Of a stretch of 64,000 nt of DNA, positions 10,235 through 22,033 are shown in pieces. Origin of the DNA: Pristionchus mayeri. Its lineage: Eukaryota > Nematoda > Chromadorea > Rhabditida > Neodiplogasteridae. The translations under genes and the position numbers were made by a program. The stretch lies in NCBI GenBank assembly GCA_036245805.1, contig BTRK01000004.1:3162001-3226000 (forward strand). Direction: 5' to 3'. The stretch's first letter is position 1. Each line of letters starts with the position of its first letter. A model generated the notes under the pieces. It had not been told where the DNA came from. It did not search any database and saw only the letters and a program-made list of their open reading frames with translations.

Positions 10235-11952
10235 TCACATGCAGAACTCATTCCCAAACAATTCATCCCTTATTCGCTCAATGTATCTGCAATTACAAAC
10301 TTAGATCCTGATCTCCGATAGTACTTACCTAACAAGTGGTTCGAATCTTTCCGAAGCGAGTGTATGCATGGGTAGACTGTCCTGTCTGAGATAGTAAGTG
10401 GCTGCGAGGTGCCCGAATAGCGTACAATCAGCCTCAATTAAGCACATTGGATGCGATTAGACTCTTCTAGAGTTCAATAAACGATGCCACGCACGGTCTC
10501 TTCATTGTATGCACTCTCGCATCCGGTGGAGTGGCGATAGAATGTGTAGAATGAAGAGACGGTGACCCGAATGTCGAATTATATTCTTTGCTGCTCACTG
10601 TTGTCAGTCGATCTCCGAAGAGGAACCTCTTGCTCCCGAGCAATCCTCGGTACACCTCGAGATCCTTCCTCGCCAACTCGTCGAATTGCTCATTTGTGAA
10701 TTTTCCAATCGACTCGTTAATCCGACGATGATACTAAAAGTTCGCATTAAGCAACACACATAAAAATCTAAACATTGAACTTAATCATAATAAAAAACCT
10801 CAGATCTCAGTAGATAGCCCACAACGGGCGCCAGCCAGTCGACTATGACATCGGGCACGCGACCTGCAGCGAGTGCTCTCATGAGGATCTTCTGGTTGCA
10901 CGACATCTTGTAGTGCACGAGTAGGCTGGAAAACTGCCTTGTTGTGGATAGAAAAATTGAATCAAACTTGTAAGTGCGGAAGTCGGCCATCGAACAGATT
11001 GAATGGTCGATTGAATGGTCGATATTCGCATCTTCATCGTTCTCGTATTCCTTCAATAATCAGCTTCTGATTAGTGCGCGAAATTCAGGTATTTGCCTCT
11101 TTATTTCAACAACTCTAGAAAAAGTGGGGTGTAAAGTATCAATTTCAGCGTTGAATTTCTCTCTCTACTTCTGATTGCTACAGAAAGCACAAATTAGAGC
11201 ACGTACTTGCACGTTAAATTGCTTAGCCAACTTTGCAATGATGATATTGCTGTCGGCAGTCTGTTCTCCGTTCAGTTCGATAAACGGAACTTTTCCATTC
11301 TCGCCCTTCGTCACCAGAACATCTCGACGCTGATATTTGGTCAGTTAAATCGAAATATTTTCCCAAAACAACACGGATGTGAACTCGCCGTCAGTCTAGT
11401 GCCAATTTTGTAGTGCCCAATCAAATGGACGTAATCAAGGAAAGTATGTTTTTTACCAATTCACGGTTTGTCAGCTCATTTTCCTCGTTTTCCTAAACGT
11501 TTCCGAAAGTGTTTCGGCTAGAGAAATGATCCGATATTTCTAGCCGGAATTACTTCGTGTGAAAGTGCAAAATCGCACAAAATATTGGTTTCCGGAACTT
11601 TGAGACATTTGAAGGGCGGCCAACAAACAAATTCTCACTTCAAACGGAATTGTATGAAGTCTGAGGAAGGCTTCGATTTTGATGCAGAAAGGACTGAACG
11701 AGGACATCGATTTAGTACCGTACATCTTGAATAATTGATATAAAAAATATCATGATTCATAATCATGACTAATACCTGATAAAGATAGACGGTGTCCTTC
11801 TTCCATTTCTTCTCATGAATTGTTATACGTCGCTTTCCTTTGATCATCACGAGAAGTTTGGGTAGAACATACCAGAGGAAGGCAGCAAGTGCGCTGGCAA
11901 GAAGGATAGATCTCCATCCCGAGAGAAAACTCAAAGAAGATTGGACCTCCAT
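10235..11952 (-). CDS. CDR/failed-axon-connections-like membrane-anchored GST-fold protein
   Basis: Seven exons: 11776-11952, 11639-11725, 11207-11329, 10799 to about 11030, 10599-10733, 10329-10432 and 10235-10286. The protein begins with a transmembrane anchor (ILLASALAAFLWYVLPKLLV), then KKWKKDTVYLYQ, a thioredoxin-like N domain (SPFCIKIEAFLRLHTIPFE; KVPFIELNGEQTADSNIII) and a GST C-terminal domain (SIGKFTNEQFDEL; DLEVYRGLLGSKRFLFGDRL; FGHLAATYYL). This is the order seen in the C. elegans CDR family, whose founding member is cadmium-inducible and lysosomal, so a stress or metal response role is likely by family. All junctions agree in phase except the 5' edge of exon 4, which I could not fix. 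Exon 4 carries a 12-bp tandem duplication (IDHSIDHS). Intron 5 hosts hairpin H2. Confidence 0.88.
10493..10563. repeat. Short hairpin element, copy H2, in an intron of the CDR gene
   Basis: ACGGTCTCTTCATTGTATGC and its reverse complement GAATGAAGAGACGGT flank a central ATCCGGTGG. This copy is more diverged than H1, with several mismatches between the arms. Confidence 0.6.
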
Positions 11953-13978
11953 CAAGATGCGAGTAAAATCGAGGGGCTACACTGATCGTGTGAGGGGTTG
12001 TTGACACGTTCAGTATGGGATGGGTGCAACGACGATAAACTACAACACCCCCCCCCCCCTCCTCCTTCGCTCGCCAAAAGTGGCCAACACAAAATGCTTG
12101 CGCCTCAAAGGTTTTCGAAAAATTAATTGTTGTGTGCTGCCACATTTTGAAAGTCGTTTCTACTAGTGACTCCTCAATCGATACTCTCTCTCCTTAAGCT
12201 CCTGAACAAATCTGCTTCTCATTCCAAAGCACGAATCATTTTCTCTCTATCCTGATTGGTCACAAATCGGGTCCTCACGTGTTCACCCCTACTTGAGCCT
12301 CATTGAACCACCCGGCGACGGTTAAGAAGATGAATGCATTTTTTTGTTTATGTTCTTTCCGGAATCACTCCACTTAATGATCCGGGTACAATAGGAACAC
12401 ATATGGGTGCGCTCGCCCAAGAATCTCACTTTTTGCGGTACATCGTTCTCTTTTCGTTTTGGCGCTCGGAAATGAGTTGATTTTTTTGAAACTATCATAC
12501 TATGGAGAGATAAGATATCGTACATCTTCGCCCCTTCCCAGAGTCCACTTATGAATTTAACGAGAGTCGTGCACTTTTAACACCCTTAAATGCAAAAGTC
12601 ATGGCATCTTCTCCAATCTCTGCTGCTATTCCACATTGCCAAACATCAGGAAGTCACCGTTCACGATTTTTCTATATTTCCTAGAACAATATTTTTTCGC
12701 TTTATTTTCACGTTAGAGGTGTGATATTCCTGAAAATTGTCAGATAAAAATATAGATAATGGTGCTTATTTGTGGAATAGATCAGGGAAATCACAAGATG
12801 GTGTATTGAGAAGGATGTTGATAATTTGATCGCGAGCAAAGATCTTTACATGCGTTCTCACAAAATATATTATTCATGATACGAAATGCGATACCTAGAA
12901 ACGGAAAGCGTTGACTATGTATCGTAATCGAGGTGGATGTGAAATTCGTTGAAATTACAAACAGACAGTCATTTCGGAGGAAACTGTTGATATTACTTTT
13001 GTAAAATAGTGTTTATTAGTGGAGTAAATTACAAAAATTTTCACAAAGATGTGATATACGATCTGCTTTGTATGTGTTTTAGAGGAATTGGGACATGGCA
13101 ATGTTCCTGTTCATTTTTCGTGAAGCGATCATTTTTAGAAGAGACTCTTAAGATATTTCGAGAGGATTATACGAATATATAGGCTGTACGTTACTTTTTG
13201 AGCGAACTTTTAATACGGCTGAGTGATGGAGATGAAAAGTGCTTATTTAATTTACGCCGTGTTTCCAGCTATAATTCTGATGGCATGTTCATGATAATGT
13301 CCAATGAGGAACCTGATACTCGTGCCACTTTCTTGGGCGACACTAACGCAAGTAATAGGCGTAGAATACGTTATTTCATCATAACTATAAATATAATATA
13401 ACAATGATAAAATTGTTCCACAGATTTCTATTTTGATCCACCAGAAAAAAAATGTGCCAAGATAACAGTACAGAGATAACGATCACCTTTTCTGAGAACT
13501 GTTTTTGAGGATATATTGTTAGTAACACCTCACAAACGTGCGTTGATCAGCTATCTACGTAAAGAAGAAAGCTTTTTTAGCGATCGAATTCTCACAATCG
13601 TTCTCCATATAACATTCTTTTTTCCCAGATATCCCATTTATATTTCATTGTTCCGGATAGGCTGTCATTTCTACTATACATCAGCATTCGAAAATATTAA
13701 TTTCAAACATGCGCAAGACCTTTCAGGATCCGTTCATCAGTGTAAGTATCTAAACGAGACCTAGTGCATTCGAAAGAAGAGGCAAGTGCAAAAAGTTTGG
13801 ACGTTTTCAATTTTGCTGAACGCTCTTGGTCAGATGGGCTCGTAGGCTAAAAACAGGGAATTTCTGAGGCTATGCCTCTAAACTTGCAAACCTCACAGAT
13901 CTCCACATGAGGGTTCAGCAAATTTGAAAACAATAGAAGTTATTAGAATTGTCTGGGTCTCGTTTGGACACTCCATAT
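11953..13978. other. Upstream region of the CDR gene and gene-free DNA
   Basis: A C12 tract at 12048-12059 lies about 100 bp upstream of the CDR start codon. The remainder is AT-rich without recognisable exons. Frames at 13198-13401 and 13516-13764 match nothing I know and are probably chance. Confidence 0.4.
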
Positions 13979-15202
13979 CAGAGGAATTCTGAGAGAATTG
14001 AGATATTCCTTGCAGTGTCCGTACAAGGAAAATTTATGTGTCCCTAGGGGAACTTTTTCAGGTAGATCACGAAAACCGACCTTAGGAAGCCGTATCTCTG
14101 ACCTCTCATTCCCTGTGGCGCGCCTCAACGGCGAGGTCGGTTTTTCTATATTTTGAACGGCTCATCCAACCCCCGTACATATATAGTAATTCTGAAAGAT
14201 CTCGTCGAGATACGCATTTTTTATGTTGTAAGTGAAGGGCTAGCTCATCTGCGAAAAAAATTACGGTCATTTGAATGTTCAAAATTGATGCCATGAAAAA
14301 CTGGTGCTCGATAACAATCCAGTTTCATTTTCATTCGATTCCTCGTGCAATTTTACCCCTGGGCGCAAATTCAAATGAAAATCGAAGTGGACGTACTCGA
14401 CGAAATTTTCAAAAGAATATGGCGAAGTCGAGATTTTTTGGCCGAAAATTACAATTTTTTGCGCCTACAAATTTTCTTTCACGTTTTGGTGAGGAGATAT
14501 GTGCAAATTCGTTTTCTACGGGTCGAAATACGCCAGAAAAAAATTAACTCGGCTTATTCTGAGATTTTCGATTTTTGGCATTTTCTGAGATTTTCTGAGA
14601 TCATCGAAAAATCAGTGTTTTTGAGCCAATAATCGAAAATCTCAGAATAAGCCGAGTTAAATTTTTTCTGGCGTATTTCGACCCGTAGAAAACGAATTTG
14701 CACATATCTCCTCACCAAAACGTGAAAGAAAATTTGTAGGCGCAAAAAATCGTAATTTTCGGCCAAAAAAAATCTCGACTTCGCCATATTCTTTCGAAAA
14801 TTTCGTCGAATACATCCCCTTCGATTTTCATTTAAATTTGCGCCCAGGGGTAAAATTGCACGAGGAATCGAATGAAAATGAAACTGGATTGTTATCGAGC
14901 ACCAGTTTTTCATGGCATCAATTTTGAACATTCAAATGACCGTAACTTTTTCGCAGATCAGCTAGCCCTTCACTTACAACATAAAAAATGCTTATCTCGA
15001 CGAGATCGTTCAGAATTAGTATATATGTACGGGATTTGGATGAGCCGTTCAAAATATAGAAAAACCGACCTCGCCGTTCAGGCGCGCTACAGGGAATGAG
15101 GGGTCAGAGATACGGCTTCCTAAGGTCGATTTTCGTGATCTACCTCAAAAAGTACCCCTAGGGACACATTTTCAGCATAGGTTAAGTTTTCCTTGTACGG
15201 AC
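13979..15202. mobile_element. Palindromic foldback element, family B (copy B2)
   Basis: A 1.2-kb inverted repeat centred near 14605. The left end CAGAGGAATTCTGAGAGAAT matches the B1 terminus. Both arms contain CCTAGGG, CGACCTTAGGAAGCCGTATC and GATCTCGTCGAGATA-type sequence, plus the shared inner block AAAACGTGAAAGAAAATTTG. The right arm stops at GTACGGAC (15202) without the terminal CCTCTG, so the right end is deleted. A 95-codon frame found on both strands is the same arm sequence read twice. Confidence 0.8.
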
Positions 15203-15215
15203 TAGGGCGGCGAAA

Positions 15216-15375
15216 ATGGATCAAAGATATCCGTCTTGTTTATTCTCTCGCGCGGGTCATCCGTGAGGAGAGGGTTTACAACCTCACTCCCCACGGGTCA
15301 TCCGTTTTACAGCTCTATCCGTCTCTGATCCGTCTCTTGACGGGTCAGAGACGGATAGAGAGGGATAACTCGGAT
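15216..15375. repeat. Hairpins with GGGTCATCCGT units
   Basis: CTCTATCCGTCTCTGATCCG near 15321 pairs with the GGGTCAGAGACGGATAGAG segment ending near 15362. Two copies of GGGTCATCCGT lie about 50 bp apart at about 15255 and 15300. Not coding. Confidence 0.6.
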
Positions 15376-15479
15376 CAGAATTGTTCAAATTAGATTTTCT
15401 ATACCATTTTGAAAATGGCTCTTTGAGCTCTTTCAACTACGTAAGAAATTATTTTTGTTTAGAAAATTTATTAAATTCA

Positions 15480-17644
15480 AAGTTTTTGATCTGGGAGAGA
15501 TCTGATGAGTGGGACCACTGTGTAATTGCATTGGTCACCGCAAGATGAAGCTGATGAGCAGCACAGCGAGGACTAAGAGTAAGTTTTTAGTGATCGGAAA
15601 GGCGATCCCTCTGGGTGTGCAAGTATAAAAGAACGAAAATAATCACTTGAAAAGTGCCATGTCTCTGACTGCTTTCCGGATGTTCGAAGCAGAATCAGTA
15701 ATGACTGCGACAACGTCCAAGTTGTACTCGTCAATAACCTCTTCGAACTGAGCTCTCAGATTGTCGGCTGTGTGACGACCATACATGGGTGGCACGGAGA
15801 TGACGAGACTAAAATATCAGGCTGAGTAGAAAGTTTTGTCGTATTTTTGATATTTAAACTTTTGCTTACTACTATGGTTCAAACGGGTGCGTCATCTAGA
15901 TATTATAAGGAATATTATGGATAGTCCCATTTTATAAATTGGTATTATTACGGATACCTCACTCTCAATATGGTGGGAGCTACGATTCACAAAAGTTGAT
16001 CGTCTCCTGATCTTTGAAATCCTGTTTCATCTTAGAGGTTGATTAGACCCGCGAGCAAGTGATAGTTGGAATGCGCAATTGTCAAGGAATATGCTAAGCA
16101 CTGTAGAAGGTTTCAGGTATAGCTGGCCTTCCCAGGAAGTGAAGATCTTTTAGGGAGGGCACATGCCATGTTGAGTGGGAGGACGAAAATATCACGTTTT
16201 GGATGGGTCCTTACGATCTGGAGCTTGAAATTGTGGTAGTAGTGAACACATACAATAACAATTATATCCATACATAAAGTTGGGGCATATTATGAATCAA
16301 CGCGTTTTCGACATATCTGGTCGAAGAATGGTATTTTTGAACATCGAAAAAGGTGTTTGGAAAGATATCCTGACTATCAATCAACATGATCATGAGATTA
16401 ATTGTGCTCATATTTTGTGCAATACACTTAGTAATCATCTCATTTAGTAGCATCATCTAGGGAAATTGAAGAGCCATGAGGAAGGGACAAAGGTAGAAAC
16501 ACGTTCAACATTGTGTTTTTGTCAGAATCTGGGTTTCAGCCAAGAAAATATTTTCATATTTTCTCACGTTTCCGAATACGAGTCCATTATTTAGGGTGGG
16601 ATGGTTGCCCCTAACAGTGATGGTGAGATCGCAGTTAATATGGTTGAGACCACTGTATGAATCAAATTGCTGACGATGAAGGTCTAGTGAGGTAGACCCT
16701 TCTGCTCGAACCTAATATATTTGTACTAACGCCATATTATCGACATCGTTCAAGCAACTTCGCGCGGTGATAGAGAGGGGATATGTCTCTGGTGCACACA
16801 CGACATAGGGAGTTATCTTGCCTTTGGTTTGAAAGCGGAGAATGATAAGAATATAATTATGTCGTGAAAACAAGAACTCTCATTGGAGAACTTGTGCAGT
16901 TATCTGGTTTAGACAGATTGGGATTACCAAATCTAAAATATATCAAAAATACCTCTGTGTACCCCTCCATAACTTGAAAAGTGGGGCGGCTTATATCGGC
17001 AGAGAAATGAGAACCAACGCATTGAAGTGAGTCCACAAAATGCGACAGAACTTTCTACTCAACCTAATACATTGTATTCGCTTTAACCAACTATACGTGT
17101 TAGACTAAGTAAGAAAGCATACCTCCTCAATTGTCCTTTCTCATTGATGTAGTGGGCATTGAAGCAACTGAGAGTAATTCTTCCACCCCTGGCTGTCCAC
17201 TGATCGACGCAAAGAGTAGCTCTTTTCTTACAATTTCTTACAGCCTTTCCAACATCGATCGCATGACAACATTGGTAAGATGGTGTCGGGTTGGCATACG
17301 AGTATGAGCAGGGAAGAGATCGCGGAATTCCTGTCGATCGACGGAGCGGAAGGAGGTATTCTCAGCAGTGAAGTATCGAATGATCTTCTCGCATCGTTCG
17401 GTAAAATCTTCCTGGGAGAAAGCGAGAAAATCGGAGTGCTTTTCTCCATGTGACGCCATAAGTTGCCAGTGGATCCGCCTATAAAAGGAAAATATGATGA
17501 GATGACAAATGCAATTTCAATGTCTTCAAGGGAGCTAATCGAATACGAACCTTTCTTGAAGACGTATGTGGTCGTGCAGTTACTGCATGAAACCTTATCG
17601 GTAGTTTCGTCCTTGGTGAAATGATCCCAGACGCAGGAAACCAT
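15480..17644 (-). pseudogene. hAT-family transposase with BED zinc finger, broken
   Basis: Exon 17551-17644 starts MVSCVWDHFTKDETTDKVSC and gives the CxxC half of a BED zinc finger. Exon 17123-17478 gives LWRHMEKH (the paired histidines), then SVDRQEFRDLFPAH and ATLCVDQWTARGGRITLSCF. Exon 15647-15808 reads HTADNLRAQFEEVID and VAVITDSASNIRKAV. Exon 15572 downward reads CAAHQLHLAVTNAITQW. These match, in order, the BED finger, the RNase H-like strands and the CxAHxLxL motif of hAT transposases. An in-frame TAA at 17238-17240 interrupts exon 2, the C-terminal dimerisation domain is absent, and a mariner-like element fills the second intron. It is a dead copy. Confidence 0.85.
15817..17067. mobile_element. 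Mariner-like element, 1251 bp, inserted in a hAT intron
   Basis: The left end TCAGGCTGAGTAGAAAGTTT and the right end, reading TTAGGTTGAGTAGAAAGTTC on the minus strand, form terminal inverted repeats. Both are flanked by TA. The length is that of a full mariner, but no transposase motif survives in any frame. Removing the element restores a 58-60-nt hAT intron ending TATTTTAG, so it landed a few bases from the 3' splice site. Confidence 0.75.
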
Positions 17645-17783
17645 TTTCGCAGAGCTGTCTTGAAGAAGACTTGGTATGAGTGAATGAGGAATGATCCATC
17701 TCCTGCCTCTTATATACGAGGATATACGAGGTGATCGTAATCACTCAACTGATCGGCGGGGTTAATAATTGTAAATAATAATT

Positions 17784-19733
17784 GATGTCTGATGGCTTCA
17801 AAGTGGACGGTAATCGAAATTTTCCGACTTTGGAGCCACGATGCTCAGCCCACAGGGGGTCTAATGGCCCGTTTCAAAAAGCAAATCTGTGCCAAATTTC
17901 ACGGAGAATACGCCTGTGCTAATGAATCATCGATATAATTAATAATATTTTCATATATCGATTAATTTTAATGATTTAAAAAAAATTTAGTACCAGTGAA
18001 TTTTTTGGCTCAAATGATAGAGCTCGATGAGACGAATCGAATGGTATGCTGAATGCCATATCTAAAAGGGTGACCAGGGGTCGAAAATTGCGTTATTAGA
18101 TTGCCGAAACTCTGCTTGACCCTGTGGCAGAGAGAGTCGACCTTTGATCTACCCACGTTTGCCGCTCTTGCGATCGATTTTTTTGTTTTTTTATTGATTG
18201 TGAGTCTTTTTCCATGTGAATGATGAAATTTCGACATTATATATTCTCATTATCATTGATAAATATGCAACAATCGACAACAATTTATACGATATCGATA
18301 GTTTCACCGCCAAATCTCTTCGTTATCTTCCTCGATGACTCGTCCTATGAACTCTTCTTCATTCTCCACCACAATTTCATCCTCCTCTTCATCTTCGTTC
18401 ACTTCCTCCTCGAAGACATCGTCTTCAATCTCAGAATCCGATGACTCCACCACCTTCATCTTCCTCTTTGATCCACCCGTAGAGGCCACACTCGATTTCG
18501 ACCTCGTGTACTTCGTTCTCCTTGAATTCGTCGATATTGATGCAGTCTTCGCCTTCTTGGTCGCAGTTTATTTCGGTTGGTGGACGATAGCGAGTGAACA
18601 TTGATATGCATTATTCCTTCTGTTTGAATATTTAGGTACTATCATTGTCGGAAATTCCTGCCTTTGAATCGATTTGCGAACTTGTATGCTGACGTCACCA
18701 CGATCTCGTACTCCTCAAGGTTCCTCCCCATATCTGCTTTCATCAAATTCGCACACCCAACTTCCCTCCAAACTGTTTCTCCTGCTCCCGGAACTGAAAC
18801 CCGATCATAACTAAGCAGTGTAACGCGTGACTCACGAGGGGAGAATGTCTCGCTGACTTCACAAACCAGCATTTGATTGTTGTGGATGCTGACTTGCAGC
18901 ATCGCCTTGAAAGTGTTAGATCAATGATAAAGGTATGAAAATGTGAAAACGGACGAGAATGAACATCTTGACTCACATCGAAGGGGGAAGAGAAAAGAAG
19001 AAATCACTGATCAGGAGGGCTTATCAAGATGAGATAATTTCAAAGGGAGAATTCAATTATGCGTATTGTCGTTTTGTCCATGTTGGAAATCCGAGTCCGA
19101 CCAAGATTAGGAAGATGTCGGAGAATAGTGTAGTGGAATATGAAGAATAGTTCATAGGAAGGGTCATCGAGGAAGAGAACGAAGAGATTGGCTGTGAAAA
19201 TATCGATTTGAAAATAGCATATCAATTATTGTCGATTGTTGCATATTGCATATTTATCAATGATAATGAGAATATGTAATGTCGAAATTTCATCATTCAC
19301 ATGAAAAAAGACTCACAATCAATAAAAAACACAAAAAATCGATCGCAAGAGCGGCAAACGTGGGTAGATCAAAGATCGACTCTCTCCGCCACAGGGTCAA
19401 GCAGAGTTTCGGCAATCTAATAACGCAATTTTCGACCCCTGGTCACCCTTTTAGATATGGCATTCAGCATACCATCCGATTCGTCTCATCGAGCTCTATC
19501 ATTTGAGCCAAAAAATTCACTGGTACAAATTTTTTTTAAAAATCAATAAAATTAATCGATATATGAAAATATTATTAATTATATCGATGATTCATTAGCA
19601 CAGGCGTATTCTCCGTGAAATTTGGCACAGGTTTGCTTTTTGAAACTGGCCATTAGACCCCCTGTGGGCTGAGCATCGTGGCTCCAAAGTCGGAAAATTT
19701 AGATTACCGTCCACTTTGAAGCCATCTGACATC
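17784..19733. mobile_element. 1.95-kb element with about 500-bp terminal inverted repeats
   Basis: GATGTCTGATGGCTTCAAAG at 17784 mirrors the end at 19733. The arms match over about 480-520 bp with few differences, including ACCCCCTGTGGGCTGAGCAT and GGGTGACCAGGGGTCGAAAA reading from opposite sides. The internal part (about 18300-19215) holds a minus-strand frame (18304-18489) for a very acidic 61-residue peptide with KRKMKVVESSDSEIEDD and EEFIGRVIEE. A related FIGRVIEE stretch is read on the plus strand near 19150, so the inverted symmetry extends inward. A second minus frame lies at 18642-18902. No transposase motif is recognised and no clear target duplication is seen. Long repeats of this kind occur in Mutator-like and foldback elements; the class is not decided. 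Confidence 0.75.
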
Positions 19734-20106
19734 GTCGAGGATGGATATACGGAACAAAACTTGATGGTTTCTCTTGGGGCACCATTGTAACTACCTAAAA
19801 ATGCTCATAGAAGCCGGGGTCAAAAAATGTACCAGGCTCTTCACGAATCTATTCAATCCTTATGCGACACGCGTGATATACATTTTGCGACCTTACCTTG
19901 TTTGTAATTATCTTTGATATCGATAAATTTTAGGATGTATTCGTCACGGCACAGGATGTTATTGGAGGTATTTTGGCTTTCATTTTTGATTTTATTGTAA
20001 TCACCTATAAAACATAAATGTCGGGTAAATATTCGGCAAAGATACTCTCAAAATGGACTTTCATCCTTTTTTTTATACCACACTTGATTGTTACCCTCTG
20101 TTTCAG

Positions 20107-21617
20107 TTTCTTCCTTGATCGCGAATTCTGGTCTACTGCTGATTGTCAAAAATTCGAGCAAGCGCGATAAGCACTTTGGCGCCTATCAGTATCTGATGGT
20201 GTTCATGGCCTTCTTCGATATCTACTTCTCACTGGCGCACTGGATGATCAATCCGGTATTACGAGTTCTATTAGCGTACCTTTTCGTCGTGTATTTCAAT
20301 ACTTCCGCACAGTTTGGCCGGTTGAGATACGGTGTAAAAGGAAGAGTCTATGGTCCGAATGAAGAAATTTAGTCGGTCTGCACGATATGATTGCACAAAT
20401 TTAGATACCCGAAATTCATCACAATGCTCTGCTGATCCACGCCCATGGACATGTCCACGGTCAATTTGGCGTCTGCGCCTTCGTAATGGTCTTCGTGGCT
20501 GCTGTTCCCATTCTTGCCTTCCATTTCCTCTACCGAATACTCGCCATCAGAAAGTTTCTATTCAAGTAGGATCTGATCTTAACAAATCGTTTTAGACCGC
20601 ACACTGTGAATCCACCTACTGGATTCTTCGCCGTTATGACACTTGCAAATACCGCCATCTGCGCGTTCAGGTATATTTATTCATTGAGCGATGTTAGAAC
20701 AATTCGAAAAGATGGAAAAAATATATCCTTTATTTCAGTATCTTCGCATTTCTCATTGTGTTTGCGCCTGACGAAGAGTTTTTTGCGTCCTTCGCGGCAG
20801 TAATCGAGGGAAAGGCACCGACTATCGCCCACTACGAGGGACACATGCAGGAGAGTGCCATCGTACTATTTTGGGTGAGTTGTTTCAGATTCTTATTTTG
20901 ATAACATTACGAAAACAAATTTTAAAAAAACGTGAATGAGAAACGTTTTCGCAGTCAGGAGAGACGTTCACAAATCCTCGCTGGGCAACGATTATCAGCA
21001 TGTCCGTCATCTTCGGCATCATCATCGTGGCATACGGCGTCATTCTCTGCTGCGGGTTCCTCATAAATGACTTTTTGCGGTGTGTTTCTAGGCTTAGGAA
21101 AATGCTTATCTGCACTCAGCACCAACGCCAAGAGCTCCAAAATAATTCAAGTGCACCGTCAAATCTTCCGCTCACTCCTTTGCCAAGTATGAATCCAAAA
21201 AATAAGCTCACTTATTCAATCTGCATTACAGGCAATTTTTCCCTTGATGAGCACGCACTTTCCGTTCAATGCCTGTGTCTTTCTTCCAGCTGTCGGTACA
21301 CCTGATATCACCCATGTAACTTTAAAAGAAACGAATCTTTTTCAGGAATGGGCAACTTTCCATCGCTGTCCTTAGTAATTCCGTTCGCGTGTGCTAGTCA
21401 CGCACTACTGGACCCATTGTTCCTCATTTTCTTCATGCCCGAATTCCGGTTCGCCTCTCTCAGCGCACTAAATCATATTCTAATTTGCAGGAATATGGCG
21501 CTGCGCAATCTCGCATTCTGTGGAAATATCGGGAGTAGACTCGCAACAGTTGAGCCCAGCTCCACTAATGTATCTGCTATACAAAAGAGTACACTACATG
21601 CTACTATGAATCACTGA
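20107..21617 (+). CDS. str-family chemoreceptor GPCR, possibly frameshifted
   Basis: Exons: 20107-20255 (SSLIANSGLLLIVK, then GAYQYLMVFMAFFDIYFSL), 20405-20565 (IPEIHHNALLIHAHGH to FHFLYRILAIRK), 20596-20670, 20739-20874, 20955 to about 21079 (TM5), a piece ending at 21186 (NAKSSKIIQVHRQIFRSLLC), about 21230-21295 (AIFPLMSTHFPFNACVFLPAV), about 21345-21449 (DPLFLIFFMPEFR) and 21492-21617. The order and the hallmark KSSKIIQVHRQIF segment before TM6 identify a str-type receptor, expected in chemosensory neurons. Most exon phases agree. TM5 and the following cytoplasmic segment are in different frames, and the only GT..AG pair between them is too short to be an intron, so a frameshift or sequencing error is likely. 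The first exon and start codon were not located. Confidence 0.75.
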
Positions 21618-22033
21618 AGAAATCCCCATTCATGTTTATAATTTATCATCCTTAAAAATGTGTTTCAATGTAAAACTCTTCTCGTTTTATCGCTTGGACA
21701 GCTTCTTCGTACGCCCTCTCATTGAGTCAGATTATATTATCACCTGTGATGGATGGCATTTCGATTTCACCTTAATGGACAATTATTTGTGCATTGTCTT
21801 CTAACTGTTTTTCTTTCGAGATATACAATTCCTTTCGAGATGCATTTTTCACCGACTTCCAGTGTACTCGATCGCTTTCCGATCGTCAGATTGCTTGCAA
21901 AGGTAGGATGGCATTAATATATTAATATTAATATATTAAGACTGCTTACTACTTATGTTTTTATTGCAATAGGGCTATTGATTCTTTTAAATAGGGAACA
22001 GTACAAATTCAGTTTAAATTGCAAAACAACCCA
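21618..22033. other. Intergenic between convergent str and srd genes
   Basis: About 415 bp between two 3' ends. It contains a short TTAATA repeat near 21918-21940. Nothing coding seen. Confidence 0.4.
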
